Counted from the stretch's first letter, positions 17,791 through 29,738 are shown. The stretch: DNA of 64,000 bases from Maritalea mobilis (GCF_019800885.1 NZ_JAHVKE010000001.1:186001-250000); one strand, 5' to 3'. Numbers and translations are program-made. Notes: a model not told the origin generated them from the sequence alone.

Positions 17791-19050
17791 ATGGTCGAAC
17801 TTGCCCCCCTCGAATTGCCCGAGCGCCCGCAACTGGTGCGCAACATCACGCATTTCGCGCGGGCGCTGCGCAACGCCGGCCTGCCCGCAGGGCCGGGTCG
17901 GGTGGCCGACGCCATCCGCGCGGTCGAAGCGGCAGGTTTCACCGATCGGGCCGATTTCTATTACACGCTTCAGGCCTGTTTCACCTCGCGCCCCGAGCAT
18001 CGGCACGCTTTCGACCAGCTCTTTCGCCTCTACTGGCGCGACCCGCGGTTCCTCGAACACATGATGTCGCTGATGCTGCCAGCCGTGCGCGGCGTGGCCG
18101 AGGAACGCACCGCGAAACCCGCCGAGAAACGCGCCGCCGAGGCCCTTTTGCACGGCGTGGCGCAGGAGGCCCCCGAGATCGACCAGCCCGAGGACCAGGG
18201 CACCGAGATCGAGGTGGACGCCACCCTGACCATGAGCCGCGAGGAACGGCTGAAAACCCTCGATTTCGAGCAGATGTCGTTGTCGGAAATGGCCGAGGCG
18301 AAGCGCATGCTCGCCCGTATGACGTTGGCCGTGAAACCCTTGAAGAGCCGCCGGACCGAGGCCTCGCACCATGGCCGCCGCCCCGATTGGCGCGCAACCA
18401 TGCGCGGGGCGCTGCGCCGGGGGGGCGAGGTCGTGGATTTCAACACCAAGCATCCCCGCACCCGATGGCCCGCGCTGGTCTGTCTATGCGATATCTCCGG
18501 CTCCATGTCCTCTTACTCGCGGGCGGTGCTGCACTTCCTGCACGCGGTCGCCAACCAGAAGGGCGCGGGCTGGGCCAAGGTGCACGCTTTCACCTTCGGC
18601 ACGCGGTTGACGAACATCACCCGCCACCTTGCGCAGCGCGATGTCGATGCGGCGCTGGCCGCCGCCGGAGCCGAAGCGCAGGATTGGGAGGGCGGCACGC
18701 GGATCGGGTCCTGCCTCGAAGACTTCAACCGCGACTGGTCGCGCCGGGTTCTGGGGCAGGGCGCGGTCGTGCTGCTGATCACCGACGGGCTGGACCGGGA
18801 TGAGCCCGAACGGTTGGCCGCCGCGATGGAGCGGTTGCACCTGTCCTCGCGCCGCCTGATCTGGGTAAATCCGCTGCTGCGCTGGGACGGGTTCGCGCCC
18901 AAGGCCGCCGGCATCCGCGCCATGCTGCCCCATGTCGACAGTTTCCGCGCGGGTCACAACATCGCGGCGCTGTCCGGCCTGGCCGAGGCGGTCTGCCGCC
19001 CCGACGACACCGGCGAAAAGGCCCGGTTGATGAAGCTGCTAGCCGACTGA
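17791..19050 (+). CDS. vWA-domain protein, CoxE-like
   Basis: A 419-aa protein of the CoxE/YehP-type vWA family. The C-terminal vWA domain carries the MIDAS motif DISGSMS (residues 234-240). The N-terminus NITHFARALRNAGLPAGPGRV is typical of CoxE-like proteins. With the MoxR-type ATPase it would form a chaperone pair for inserting the active-site metal into a molybdenum enzyme. No Shine-Dalgarno is visible: the ATG at 17791 is preceded by the U-tract of a terminator. Either translation is weak or leaderless, or a different start is used. Confidence 0.85.
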   Translation: MVELAPLELPERPQLVRNITHFARALRNAGLPAGPGRVADAIRAVEAAGFTDRADFYYTLQACFTSRPEHRHAFDQLFRLYWRDPRFLEHMMSLMLPAVRGVAEERTAKPAEKRAAEALLHGVAQEAPEIDQPEDQGTEIEVDATLTMSREERLKTLDFEQMSLSEMAEAKRMLARMTLAVKPLKSRRTEASHHGRRPDWRATMRGALRRGGEVVDFNTKHPRTRWPALVCLCDISGSMSSYSRAVLHFLHAVANQKGAGWAKVHAFTFGTRLTNITRHLAQRDVDAALAAAGAEAQDWEGGTRIGSCLEDFNRDWSRRVLGQGAVVLLITDGLDRDEPERLAAAMERLHLSSRRLIWVNPLLRWDGFAPKAAGIRAMLPHVDSFRAGHNIAALSGLAEAVCRPDDTGEKARLMKLLAD

Positions 19051-19056
19051 GCGCCG

Positions 19057-19404
19057 TCAATCGATGCAGATCTCGACCCGCTCGCCGCGCTCGTCCAGCA
19101 TGCTGACGCAACCGAAGACGGGAGAGACGGCAGCGCATTCCCCAAGGTTCGTTTCCGGGTTCACAAGGCACATCCCCTCGCAATCCGTTGACCGCGTGCA
19201 GGCCTGCCCCCCATCCGAAAGATCGTAGCGGCAGGCCCAGGGCATCAACCCGCCCGAGCCGATATAGCCGCCCGACGCTTCGCACTGCGCGATCTCCTGC
19301 TCGGTGGGTGGGGCGAAAGGGTCGACTTCGTCCGACGCGCTGGTGTCTTGGCACGCGCCAAGGGCGAGGCAGATCAGGACGGGTGAAAGACGGCGAAACC
19401 ACAT
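19057..19404 (-). CDS. small Cys-rich lipoprotein
   Basis: A 115-aa protein with a lipoprotein signal ending in LGAC (lipid Cys at residue 18). The mature region contains eight further Cys in pairs (CEASGG, CRYD, CTRSTDCEGMC, GECAA, FGCVS, EICID), suggesting a disulfide-stabilised fold. It is convergent with the vWA gene and divergent from the OmpA gene. No named family is recognised. Confidence 0.7.
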   Translation of the reverse strand: MWFRRLSPVLICLALGACQDTSASDEVDPFAPPTEQEIAQCEASGGYIGSGGLMPWACRYDLSDGGQACTRSTDCEGMCLVNPETNLGECAAVSPVFGCVSMLDERGERVEICID

Positions 19405-19543
19405 GGAGAATACGTATCACATTCGCGCGTGAAAGCATCTGGCGGAAATCCGCCAGCCGGGCGCAAGGGGGCAGGGAGCCATGGGAACCCTCCCGTCAAA
19501 GATGCGTTGATCCAGCAATCTGAACGAACCGATCGGAGGCCCC

Positions 19544-21277
19544 ATGCGCCGCAATCTGACGACCACCACCGCCCTCGTGGCCAGCCTCGCGCTGGCGCTG
19601 CCCGTCCCGTCGCCGCTGGTTGCACAGGACGCAGCCCCCATCGAATGTCCGCCGGGTCTGTCGCCCGAGGAGTGTGCCGCGCAGGCCGAACAGGGCCTGC
19701 TGGATGGCGCGGCCGAGGTGCTGGACGACGCGGGCGAGGCCATGGACGAGGGTGCGGAGGCCGTCGGTGAGGCCGTGGACAGCGCAGGTGAAGTGGTCGA
19801 GGAGGTTCTGCCAGCCCCCGAGGCCCCGGCGACCGAAGCGGCCCCCGAACCGGCTGCCCCCGAGGCCGATAGCGCCGCCCCCGAAGAAAGCGGGGTGCCG
19901 GAACCCCGCCCCACCGAGAGGCCGAACGAACGGGCGGAGCAGCCTGCCGAAGAGATCGTGGACGAGGTCGCCCCCGCGCCGCAGACCGGGGACGCGCCGG
20001 TGCGCTCCGCCGAGGAAATGCAAGAGGCGTTGACCGGAGAAGGCGCGGCCGAGCCCGGGAGCGAGCCGGCTGACACCGCTCCTGCCGACGCCGCCGACAC
20101 CGAACCGGATGCCGAGGGGGCGTCTGAACCCGAGGCGGAGGTGGTCGTTGAGGTCGAAGAGGAAACGCCGGGCCTGCCCGAGACCAACCTCGCCGCCGAA
20201 GAGGCCGCCACCGGCGAAGCCGAAGACACCATGGCCGGGGGCGAGGACGCCGAGGTGGTCGAGGAAACGACCGAGACCGTCACCGAGGACACGGCTCGCC
20301 GCTCGGACGAGGATTTCACCGAGGCCGAGGCGGGTGCCCCCGCCGGAGACCGGGCTGCCGGGACCGGGCGCAATCGCGACGATGACGAGCCGGGCTTCCT
20401 CGAAGGTGCGCTGCTCGGTGCTGCGGGCGCCCTTGTCATAGGTTCGCTTCTCAACGGCAACCGCGAGGTGGTCAGCACCGCGCCGGACCGCGTCGTGGTG
20501 CAGGACCCGGACGGCAACCTGCAGGTCTTGCGCGACGATGACGCCATCCTGCGCCAGCCCGGCGCCGAGGTGACGACGCGCAACTATGCCGATGGGTCCA
20601 GCCGGACCGAGGTGCTGCAATCCGATGGCTCCACCGTCATCACCATCCGCAATGCCGAGGCGCGCGTCGTCCGCCGCCTTGTCGTGTCGCCCGATGGTCG
20701 TGAAACCGTGCTGTTCGACGACACCGTGGCCGTTGCGCCCGTCGATGTCTCGACCCTGCCGGAACCCGACCGGGCCGCAGCCCCGCGCATCGAGCCGGGC
20801 AACGAGGATGCCCTGCGCGCCGCGCTGATGCAGCAGGCTGCGATCGACCGTGGCTTTTCGCTGAACCAGGTGCGCCAGATCGAGCGCGTGCGCTATCTCG
20901 CGCCCGCGGTGCAGGTCGAGAACATCACCTTCGAAACCGGCTCTGCCGCCATCCAGCCGGGGCAGGCCGAGGCGCTCTTTGACCTCGGGCAACTGATGAC
21001 CGGCTTGATCGACGAAAACCCCGGCGAGGTCTTCCTGATCGAGGGCCATACCGATGCCGTGGGCAGTGCGGTCAGCAACCTCACGCTGTCCGATCGCCGC
21101 GCCGAGTCGGTGGCCCGCGCCCTGACCGAGTATTTCGGCGTGTCGCCGGCGAACATGGTGCTGCAGGGCTATGGCGAAAGCGATCTGCGGATCTCCACGA
21201 CCGAGGCCGAACGCGCCAACCGCCGCGTGGTCGTGCGCCGCATCACGCCGCTGTTGCAGGTCACGCGCGCCGACTGA
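19544..21277 (+). CDS. OmpA-family protein with long acidic Pro/Ala/Glu region
   Basis: A 577-aa envelope protein. It has a signal peptide (MRRNLTTTTALVASLALALP), then about 250 residues of Ala, Glu, Pro and Asp-rich low-complexity sequence, then a hydrophobic GALLGAAGALVIGSLL segment near residue 290, a linker, and a C-terminal OmpA peptidoglycan-binding domain (about 455-575) with NITFETGSAAIQPGQ, EGHTDAVGS and NRRVVVRRI. The protein should anchor the envelope to murein. The acidic tract resembles in style the Ala/Glu protein at 32407-33264. It is flanked by cox-type genes but has its own SD and spacing. Confidence 0.85.
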   Translation: MRRNLTTTTALVASLALALPVPSPLVAQDAAPIECPPGLSPEECAAQAEQGLLDGAAEVLDDAGEAMDEGAEAVGEAVDSAGEVVEEVLPAPEAPATEAAPEPAAPEADSAAPEESGVPEPRPTERPNERAEQPAEEIVDEVAPAPQTGDAPVRSAEEMQEALTGEGAAEPGSEPADTAPADAADTEPDAEGASEPEAEVVVEVEEETPGLPETNLAAEEAATGEAEDTMAGGEDAEVVEETTETVTEDTARRSDEDFTEAEAGAPAGDRAAGTGRNRDDDEPGFLEGALLGAAGALVIGSLLNGNREVVSTAPDRVVVQDPDGNLQVLRDDDAILRQPGAEVTTRNYADGSSRTEVLQSDGSTVITIRNAEARVVRRLVVSPDGRETVLFDDTVAVAPVDVSTLPEPDRAAAPRIEPGNEDALRAALMQQAAIDRGFSLNQVRQIERVRYLAPAVQVENITFETGSAAIQPGQAEALFDLGQLMTGLIDENPGEVFLIEGHTDAVGSAVSNLTLSDRRAESVARALTEYFGVSPANMVLQGYGESDLRISTTEAERANRRVVVRRITPLLQVTRAD

Positions 21278-21396
21278 CCCGCAGCCAAGCGGTCTTGGCA
21301 AGTCTGCCCCGGCGCGGTCCCGCGCGCCGGGGTTTGCCTTGTCCACTTGAACGCCGCCCGCGCCCGGCTAGGGTGGGGGCCGGGGAGGTGCGCATC

Positions 21397-22368
21397 ATGG
21401 CTCACGATCTGGAAAACATGCCCGAGATCGCGCTCGACTGGCATCGGGCGGGCAAGGGCGCGGTGCTGGCCACCGTGGTCGAGACATGGGGCAGCGCGCC
21501 CCGGCCCGTGGGCAGCCAGCTGGTCATTTCCGGCGCGGGCGAGATGGAGGGGTCGGTCTCGGGCGGCTGTGTCGAGGGCGCGGTCGTGGTCGAGGCGATG
21601 GACGCGGTCGGGTCAGGTGCCGGTCAGATGCTGGAATTCGGCGTCTCCGACGACCAGGCCTTTGCCGTGGGCCTTGCCTGCGGCGGGCGCATCCGGGTCT
21701 GGCTGGAGCCTGTGGGCGGCGCACTTCCCGTAGACCTTCTGAAAGACCTCGTTGCGGCCCGCGCGGCCCGTCGTCCGGTGGCCTACGTGCTGAACACCGA
21801 AACCGGTGAGCGCCGTCTCGATCCGGCCGACGCTTGGCCCGACCGGTTCCGCATGGACCGCTCGGGCATGGAAGAGGACGGCCGGACCTTCGTCCATGTC
21901 CACAACCCGCCCCTGCGGATGATCGTCGTGGGTGCGGTCCATATCGCGCAGGCGCTGCTGCCCATGGCGCGGATCGCGGGCTACGACCCCGTCCTTGTCG
22001 ATCCGCGACCCGCCTTCGGGGCCGAGGCGCGCTTTCCCGGCGAAACCATCGTCGAGGATTGGCCCGACGAGGCGCTGGACGCGCTCGGCCTCGACCCGCG
22101 CGTGGCCGTCGTGACGCTGACCCATGACCCGAAACTGGACGACCCGGCGATCATGCGCGCGCTGCGCTCGGACATGTTCTACCTCGGCTGCCTCGGCTCC
22201 ACCCGCACCCATGCCAAGCGCGTGGACCGCTTGAGCGAAGCGGGGTTCTCCGAGGCCGAGATCTCGCGCATCCATGCGCCGGTGGGCCTCGATATCGGGG
22301 CGCGCGGCCCGGCCGAGATCGCCGTGTCGATCCTCGCCGAGGTCACGCAACGGCTGCGCAAGGGATGA
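21397..22368 (+). CDS. XdhC/CoxI-family molybdenum cofactor maturation protein
   Basis: A 323-aa protein with an N-terminal XdhC_CoxI domain (VLATVVETWGSAPRPVGSQL, then VSGGCVEGAVV) and a C-terminal Rossmann domain (IVVGAVHIAQALLPMARIAG; YLGCLGSTRTHAKR). Family members bind molybdopterin cofactor and deliver a sulfurated form to xanthine dehydrogenase or CO dehydrogenase. The ATG at 21397 gives the family-like start. It overlaps the downstream MoCF-domain gene by 4 bp, and both are on the strand of coxSLM. Confidence 0.9.
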   Translation: MAHDLENMPEIALDWHRAGKGAVLATVVETWGSAPRPVGSQLVISGAGEMEGSVSGGCVEGAVVVEAMDAVGSGAGQMLEFGVSDDQAFAVGLACGGRIRVWLEPVGGALPVDLLKDLVAARAARRPVAYVLNTETGERRLDPADAWPDRFRMDRSGMEEDGRTFVHVHNPPLRMIVVGAVHIAQALLPMARIAGYDPVLVDPRPAFGAEARFPGETIVEDWPDEALDALGLDPRVAVVTLTHDPKLDDPAIMRALRSDMFYLGCLGSTRTHAKRVDRLSEAGFSEAEISRIHAPVGLDIGARGPAEIAVSILAEVTQRLRKG

Positions 22369-23375
22369 GGTTCGGCCCGGTGCCACTGGCCGAGGCCGAG
22401 GGCGGTATCCTCGCCTACAGCCTGCGCGTAGGCGAGAAGCGGTTCAAGAAAGGGCACCGCTTCTCCGGCGATGATCTGGCGCTGCTGGCCGATGCCGGGA
22501 TGAGCGAGGTCACCGTGGCGCAACTCGATCCCGGTGATGTGGCCGAAAACGACGCGGCGCTGCGCCTTGCCCGCGCCCTGGTGCCCGACCCCGAGGCGGC
22601 GGGCCTGCGCCTTGATCCCGCCTTCACGGGCCGCGTCAATATCCGCGCCACCGGTCCCGGCGTCATCGCGCTGGAGGCCGGGGCGATCCACGCGCTGAAC
22701 CGGGTCGATCCGATGATCACGCTGGCGACCGTCGCCCCGTGGCAACGCGTGACCGAGGGGATGATGGTCGGCACCGTCAAGATCATCTCCTACGCCGTGC
22801 CCGAGAGCGCCTTGACCCGGGCCTGCGCCGCGGGGCAGGGGGCCTTGATCCGCCGCAAGCCGGTCTTGAAGACGGCGGGCCTGATCATCACGCACACCGA
22901 GGCCACGCCGCCCAAACCCGACGACAAGGCCATCAAGGCGATTTCCGGGCGGCTGGAGGCCTTGGGCATGTCCCTGGCCGACACAAAGCATGTGGACCAC
23001 AGCGCCGCCGCGATTGCCGATGCGCTGGCCGGCCTCAGGACGGATCTCGCGCTGATCCTGACGGCCTCGGCCACCTCAGATGTGCGCGACGAGGCCCCGG
23101 CGGGGCTGGTTCGCGCAGGCGGCGTGCTGACCCGCTTCGGAATGCCGGTCGATCCCGGCAACCTGCTGTTTCTCGGGTCGCTGGGGGAGGTGCCCGTGAT
23201 CGGCCTGCCGGGATGCGCCCGCTCGCCTGCGCTGAACGGGGCGGATTGGGTGCTGGAGCGGATCGCCTGCGGTGTGCCGGTCTCCGCCGAGGATATCGCC
23301 GGCATGGGCGTTGGCGGATTGCTCAAGGAAATCCCCACCCGCCCGCAGCCGCGCGACGGGCCACGCCGGGCCTGA
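22365..23375 (+). CDS. molybdopterin-binding (MoCF/MoeA-like) protein
   Basis: A 336-aa protein. The C-terminal half has the MoCF_biosynth fold (LKTAGLIITHTEATPPKPDD, then HVDHSAAAIADAL, LILTASATSDVRDE, VIGLPGCARSPALNGADWVL) and the N-terminal half resembles the region that precedes it in cox-associated proteins. In many relatives this unit is fused to a MobA-like nucleotidyltransferase; here no such domain follows, so cytidylylation of the cofactor would have to be done elsewhere. It overlaps the XdhC-like gene by 4 bp, implying a joint cofactor-tailoring step for the CO-dehydrogenase-like enzyme. Confidence 0.78.
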   Translation: MRFGPVPLAEAEGGILAYSLRVGEKRFKKGHRFSGDDLALLADAGMSEVTVAQLDPGDVAENDAALRLARALVPDPEAAGLRLDPAFTGRVNIRATGPGVIALEAGAIHALNRVDPMITLATVAPWQRVTEGMMVGTVKIISYAVPESALTRACAAGQGALIRRKPVLKTAGLIITHTEATPPKPDDKAIKAISGRLEALGMSLADTKHVDHSAAAIADALAGLRTDLALILTASATSDVRDEAPAGLVRAGGVLTRFGMPVDPGNLLFLGSLGEVPVIGLPGCARSPALNGADWVLERIACGVPVSAEDIAGMGVGGLLKEIPTRPQPRDGPRRA

Positions 23376-23479
23376 GCCGCGCGTTGCCGCACAGGGCCCG
23401 CGCATTCGCGAACTGGAAACGGCGCGATCCGTGCTATTTTCCAACCTGCGAACGGACACACTCCAAGGGAGAGACCCAC

Positions 23480-24238
23480 ATGCCCAAGCGCCTTCTTGCC
23501 ACCGCCCTGATCGCGGCGGCTCTGCCCTCGCTCGCCACGGCCGAGATCGTGGGCGAACACGTGACCTACACGGTCGGCGACATGGAATTCGAAGGATACC
23601 TGGCACGCAACACCGCGCTGGAGGAAACGCGCGGCACGGTCCTGATCGTCCATGACTGGGACGGCATGACCGACTACGAGGAGCGCCGCGCCGAGATGCT
23701 GGCCGAGGCTGGCTACACCGCCTTTGCCATCGACGTCTACGGCGCCGAGACAGACCCGCAGAGCACGGACGAGTATCGTGCGCTGTCCGGCGCGCTTTAT
23801 GGCGACCGGGAGACCTTCCGCGAGCGCCTGATGGGCTCGATCATGGCGGCCGAGGGCCTTGAGGGGGTCGGCGACGACATGGTTCTCATGGGGTATTGTT
23901 TCGGTGGCGCGGCGGTTCTGGAGGCCGCTCGTGCGGGGGCCGACCTCGACGGGTTCGTCAGCTTCCATGGCGGTCTGCCCACGCCGGAGGGTCAGGACTA
24001 TTCCTCGGCCAATGGTGCACCGATCATGTTCTTCCACGGCTCTGCCGATCCGGTTTCGGGCCCCGGCGACCTGGCGGCTGTTATGGCGGAGTTGAACGAG
24101 GCGGGCGTGCCCCATGACGCGCAGATCTTCGGCGGCGCGCGCCATTCCTTCACCGTCTATGGCTCGCGCGATTACGATCTCGAGGCCGATCAAGGCAGCT
24201 GGACCGGCCTGTTGGAGTTCCTTGACGAGACCCTGTGA
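23480..24238 (+). CDS. exported dienelactone hydrolase-family protein
   Basis: A 252-aa alpha/beta hydrolase with signal peptide (MPKRLLATALIAAALPSLAT, cleavage near ATA). The nucleophile is Cys140 in MGYCFGG, with Asp190 in HGSADP and His222 in ARHSF, the Cys-Asp-His triad of dienelactone hydrolases. The SD AAGGGAGAG precedes ATG 23480. Export suggests a periplasmic ester or lactone substrate; the true substrate is unknown. It ends before a strong terminator. Confidence 0.85.
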   Translation: MPKRLLATALIAAALPSLATAEIVGEHVTYTVGDMEFEGYLARNTALEETRGTVLIVHDWDGMTDYEERRAEMLAEAGYTAFAIDVYGAETDPQSTDEYRALSGALYGDRETFRERLMGSIMAAEGLEGVGDDMVLMGYCFGGAAVLEAARAGADLDGFVSFHGGLPTPEGQDYSSANGAPIMFFHGSADPVSGPGDLAAVMAELNEAGVPHDAQIFGGARHSFTVYGSRDYDLEADQGSWTGLLEFLDETL

Positions 24239-24261
24239 CAGCGTTGATAGGACAGGGTACG

Positions 24262-24287
24262 GGGCGGCCTTCGGGCCGCCCTTTTTT
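24262..24287 (+). terminator. Rho-independent terminator
   Basis: GGGCGGCC-TTCG-GGCCGCCC (24262-24281), an 8-bp GC stem with a stable UUCG-type loop, followed by six T. It terminates the dienelactone hydrolase transcript. Confidence 0.92.
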
Positions 24288-24318
24288 GTCCCGCGGAACC
24301 TTTCGCCCAGGCGGCGGT

Positions 24319-24858
24319 CTACCAGTAGACCGGGTTATCCAACGCAGCCACGCAGGCCGACCCGCCGACGAGCGGGGCCAAGGGGGCCCCGTCCAGCGAT
24401 TGCGCGATCCAGCCATGGGGATGCGAGAGTGGCAGGGGGGCGGCGACCTCCTCGACCGTGACGGGCTGAAACCCGACCTTTCCATAAAAGGCCGGATCGC
24501 CATAGGTGACGGCGACATCCACCCCGCGACCGTGCAGATCGTTCAGCGCATAACGGATGAGGGCCTGGCCCACCCCGTTTCCCTGCCACGCCGTCTCCAC
24601 CGCCATCGGCGACAGCAGGAACACGGTGCGTGGGTCCTGCGCGAAGGCCAGCCGGCTGAACAGGACGGCGCCGATCAGCGCGCCCTCTTCCCACGCGGCA
24701 AAGGGGACAAGGTCGGGTTCGGGTGTGCGCGTCAGCATCTGGCGCACCAGCGTGCCGATCAGCGCGCCTTCCTCTTCGCCCTCGGAATCGGTGAAAACCC
24801 GCGAAAACAACGCGATGATCTCGGGTTCCTGTCCTGCAACGTCCTGTGTGATCTGCAT
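24319..24858 (-). CDS. GNAT-family N-acetyltransferase
   Basis: A 179-aa acetyltransferase. The acetyl-CoA binding segment is visible in LLSPMAVETAWQGNGVGQAL (motif Q-x-x-G-x-G/A type), followed by VAVTYGDPAFYGKVGFQPV, as in YhbS-like proteins. The substrate is not predictable. It is divergent from coxS across a 147-bp intergenic region. Confidence 0.82.
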   Translation of the reverse strand: MQITQDVAGQEPEIIALFSRVFTDSEGEEEGALIGTLVRQMLTRTPEPDLVPFAAWEEGALIGAVLFSRLAFAQDPRTVFLLSPMAVETAWQGNGVGQALIRYALNDLHGRGVDVAVTYGDPAFYGKVGFQPVTVEEVAAPLPLSHPHGWIAQSLDGAPLAPLVGGSACVAALDNPVYW

Positions 24859-24936
24859 CAGCGCGCCTCCCGTTGGTCAAGCGGTAGCACCGCCCGGTCG
24901 TGCAGATCAACGCGAACGAACCGTTGCGTCGGTCAC

Positions 24937-24978
24937 GAAAATTTTCCGTTTGCAGACGCCCTGTTCCGTGCTTGGATA
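24937..24978 (+). promoter_or_regulatory. candidate promoter and palindrome upstream of coxS
   Basis: GAAAATTTTC (24937-24946) is a perfect 10-bp palindrome in an otherwise GC-rich region. It is followed by TTGCAG (24950-24955) and, 17 nt later, TGGATA (24973-24978), a weak sigma70-like pair. The coxS SD AAGGGAGGA is at 24992-25000. The promoter call is tentative; the palindrome could be an operator. Confidence 0.3.
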
Positions 24979-25005
24979 CCGCGCAATAACCAAGGGAGGA
25001 TTTGA

Positions 25006-25491
25006 ATGACCCAGGTAACGATGACCGTGAACGGGAAAACCGTTTCCGGCGACGTCGAAGGCCGCACGCTGCTGGCCGAGTTCCTGCGCGAGGGGCTCAA
25101 GATGACCGGCACCCATATCGGCTGCGACACCAGCCAATGCGGCGCCTGCGTGGTGCATATGAACGGCGAGGCGGTCAAAAGCTGCTCGGTGCTGGCCCTC
25201 GATGCCGAGGGCGCAGAGGTCAAGACGATCGAGGGAATGGCGAACCCCGATGGCTCGCTCTCGACGATCCAGCAGGCGTTCCAGGATCATCACGGGCTGC
25301 AATGCGGCTTCTGCACGCCGGGCATGGTGATGTCGGCGGCGGCGCTGCTCAAGGACAACCCCAAGCCGACCGAGCGCGAGATCCGGGAGTATCTCGAAGG
25401 CAATATCTGCCGCTGCACGGGCTACCACAATATCGTCAAGGCGATCATGGCGGCCTCGGGGCAGGACGTCGGCGCCATCGCCGCGGAATAA
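25006..25491 (+). CDS. coxS: CO dehydrogenase-type small subunit (2Fe-2S)
   Basis: A 161-aa iron-sulfur subunit of a molybdenum hydroxylase. The plant-type cluster ligands are C40, C45, C48 and C60 ([13 protein letters not shown]), and the second cluster uses C100, C103, C135 and C137 ([16 protein letters not shown]). It carries electrons from the molybdenum centre to the FAD subunit. It opens the coxS-coxL-coxM unit, the gene order of form II enzymes; form I operons have M-S-L. Confidence 0.93.
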   Translation: MTQVTMTVNGKTVSGDVEGRTLLAEFLREGLKMTGTHIGCDTSQCGACVVHMNGEAVKSCSVLALDAEGAEVKTIEGMANPDGSLSTIQQAFQDHHGLQCGFCTPGMVMSAAALLKDNPKPTEREIREYLEGNICRCTGYHNIVKAIMAASGQDVGAIAAE

Positions 25492-25585
25492 CCGCGACCG
25501 CGGGGGCAGGAGGAGGCCCCCTTTCCCGACGGCCCCTATGGTGGCGGGCCGCGGATCAGCGATCTGATTTACAGGGAGGACGACC

Positions 25586-27955
<2,370 letters not shown>

Positions 27956-27973
27956 GGAAAAGGAGAGAGGCTT

Positions 27974-28765
27974 ATGTATAATTTCGAATTTTCCAAGCCC
28001 GGCACCATCGACGAGGCCGTCGCGGCCCTCGGTGCCGACGAGGCTCAGGCGTTGGGGGGCGGGCAAACCCTGCTGCCCACCATGAAACAGCGCCTCGCCG
28101 CGCCGGAGGTTCTGGTCAGCCTGACGGGGATCGACCAGATGAAGGGCATCTGCCTGTCGGATGCGGGCGAGGTTTGTATCGGCGGGGCCACCACCCACGC
28201 CACCGTCGCGGCCGAGGCCGCGGCACATTACCCGGCCCTTGCGGCGCTTGCAGGGCGCATTGGCGACCCGGCGGTGCGCAACCGGGGCACGATCGGCGGC
28301 AGCCTTGCCAATAACGACCCGTCGGCCTGTTACCCGGCGGCGGCGTTGGGGTCGGGGGCCACGATCATCACCAATACGCGCGAGATCGCGGCGGACGACT
28401 ATTTCCAAGGGATGTTCGCCACAGCCCTCGACGAGGGCGAGATCATCACCGAGGTACGCTTCCCGGTGCCCGAGGCTGCGAATTACCAGAAATTCGTGCA
28501 GCCGGCCTCGCGCTTTGCGCTGGTGGGTGTCTTCGTCGCGAAATACGCCGACGGGGTGCGCGTCGCGGTGACGGGGGCCTCGTCCGACGGGGTGTTCCGC
28601 TGGACCGAGGCCGAAGAGGTGCTGAACGGCTCCTTCACCAAGGACGCCATCGATGCGCTGTCTCCGCCCTCGGGCGACATGATCGCGGACCTGCACGGCT
28701 CGGCCGAGTATCGCGCCCATCTGGTCAAGGTGATGACAGGCCGCGCGGTCGCCGCCGCGTCCTGA
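27974..28765 (+). CDS. coxM: CO dehydrogenase-type medium subunit (FAD)
   Basis: FAD-binding subunit, 263 aa. The flavin-binding motifs are [16 protein letters not shown] near residue 33 and [21 protein letters not shown] near residue 100, both typical of CoxM/CutM. It passes electrons from the iron-sulfur subunit to quinone. It starts 18 bp after coxL and ends before a terminator, closing the operon. Confidence 0.93.
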   Translation: MYNFEFSKPGTIDEAVAALGADEAQALGGGQTLLPTMKQRLAAPEVLVSLTGIDQMKGICLSDAGEVCIGGATTHATVAAEAAAHYPALAALAGRIGDPAVRNRGTIGGSLANNDPSACYPAAALGSGATIITNTREIAADDYFQGMFATALDEGEIITEVRFPVPEAANYQKFVQPASRFALVGVFVAKYADGVRVAVTGASSDGVFRWTEAEEVLNGSFTKDAIDALSPPSGDMIADLHGSAEYRAHLVKVMTGRAVAAAS

Positions 28766-28787
28766 ACCTGCCCTTGCGACCATCACT

Positions 28788-28820
28788 CCGCCTCCGCCTG
28801 ACACGGGCGGGGGCGTTTTC
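28788..28820 (+). terminator. Rho-independent terminator after coxM
   Basis: CCGCCTCCGCC (28788-28798) pairs with GGGCGGGGGCG (28805-28815) with one G-T type mismatch, then TTTTC. It lies about 25 bp after the coxM stop. Confidence 0.7.
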
Positions 28821-28856
28821 ATGTCTTGTCGTTTGTCCGTTCGCGCCCGTCTTGGA

Positions 28857-29738
28857 TCAATCGCTCAGAAGCGTGATGACGCGGTCCGTCTCGGGCCGCC
28901 TGCGGGCGCTGCGCGGGGCCTGCACGACCAGAGCGCGCCCGGTCCGGCATGACCGCCCATGCGCCTTGACGAGGGCGCCGCTGGCCAGGGCATCCTCCAG
29001 CAGGCAGAGATGGCCTATCAACAGCCCGGCGCCGGCCTTCGCCTCCTCCACCGCAAGGCTGTAGAGCGAAAACCGCGCGCCCTTCTGGTCATCGCCAAGC
29101 GGGACGCCCGCCTCCTGCGACCAGAGGTGCCAATCCTCCTGCCATGTCTGGTCATGCAGCAACGGAAGGTGACTGAACTCCAACGGCTTGCCAGCGCGCG
29201 CCAGAAGGTCCGGGGCGCAGACCGGCACGATCTCGTCGGGGCAAATCACGCGTTGCCCCGGCGACTCGTCCGGTGTGGCGAAGAAAATCGACAGGTCGAA
29301 CAACTCTCGCGACAGGCTGGGCGGGGTTTCCATCGCCGTCACCGAAAAGCTGATCTCGGGGAACTGCGCCCGGATCCGGCTGAGCCGCCGGGGCAACCAG
29401 AGTTGGGCAACCGAGGGCAGGGCGGCGATGTGGAAATCGGCATTCGGCTTGAGATTGCGCAGGGCGCGGGTGGCATCGGCCAAGCGGTCGAACGCCACGG
29501 TGAAATCTGCGGCCAGCGCCCGCCCGGCGGATGTCAGCGCGACCCCCTGGGCATTGCGCCGAAACAGCGGCGTGCCCGCCCAATCCTCCAAGGTCTTGAT
29601 ATGTTGGGAAATCGCGCCGGCCGTGACGTTCAGCTCCTCGGCCGCGGCGGCGAAACTGACATGGCGCGCCGCCGCCTCGAACGCCCGCATGGCATTCAGG
29701 GGCGGGCCTTTGGGTCGCTTGGGGGATACGCTCATCAT
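28857..29738 (-). CDS. LysR-family regulator (GcvA-like)
   Basis: A 293-aa LysR regulator. The winged HTH (about residues 15-72) reads LNAMRAFEAAARHVSFAAAA then ITQHIKTLED-like ISQHIKTLEDWAGTPLF, followed by a substrate-binding domain ending with WSQEAGVPLGDDQKG and the GAGLLIGHLCLLEDAL segment typical of GcvA relatives. It is divergent from the SHMT-like gene with only 93 bp between, so it probably regulates that gene. The shared region contains TTCTAGCCCGAGAA, a small dyad (around 29752-29765) that could be part of its binding site. Confidence 0.9.
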   Translation of the reverse strand: MMSVSPKRPKGPPLNAMRAFEAAARHVSFAAAAEELNVTAGAISQHIKTLEDWAGTPLFRRNAQGVALTSAGRALAADFTVAFDRLADATRALRNLKPNADFHIAALPSVAQLWLPRRLSRIRAQFPEISFSVTAMETPPSLSRELFDLSIFFATPDESPGQRVICPDEIVPVCAPDLLARAGKPLEFSHLPLLHDQTWQEDWHLWSQEAGVPLGDDQKGARFSLYSLAVEEAKAGAGLLIGHLCLLEDALASGALVKAHGRSCRTGRALVVQAPRSARRRPETDRVITLLSD

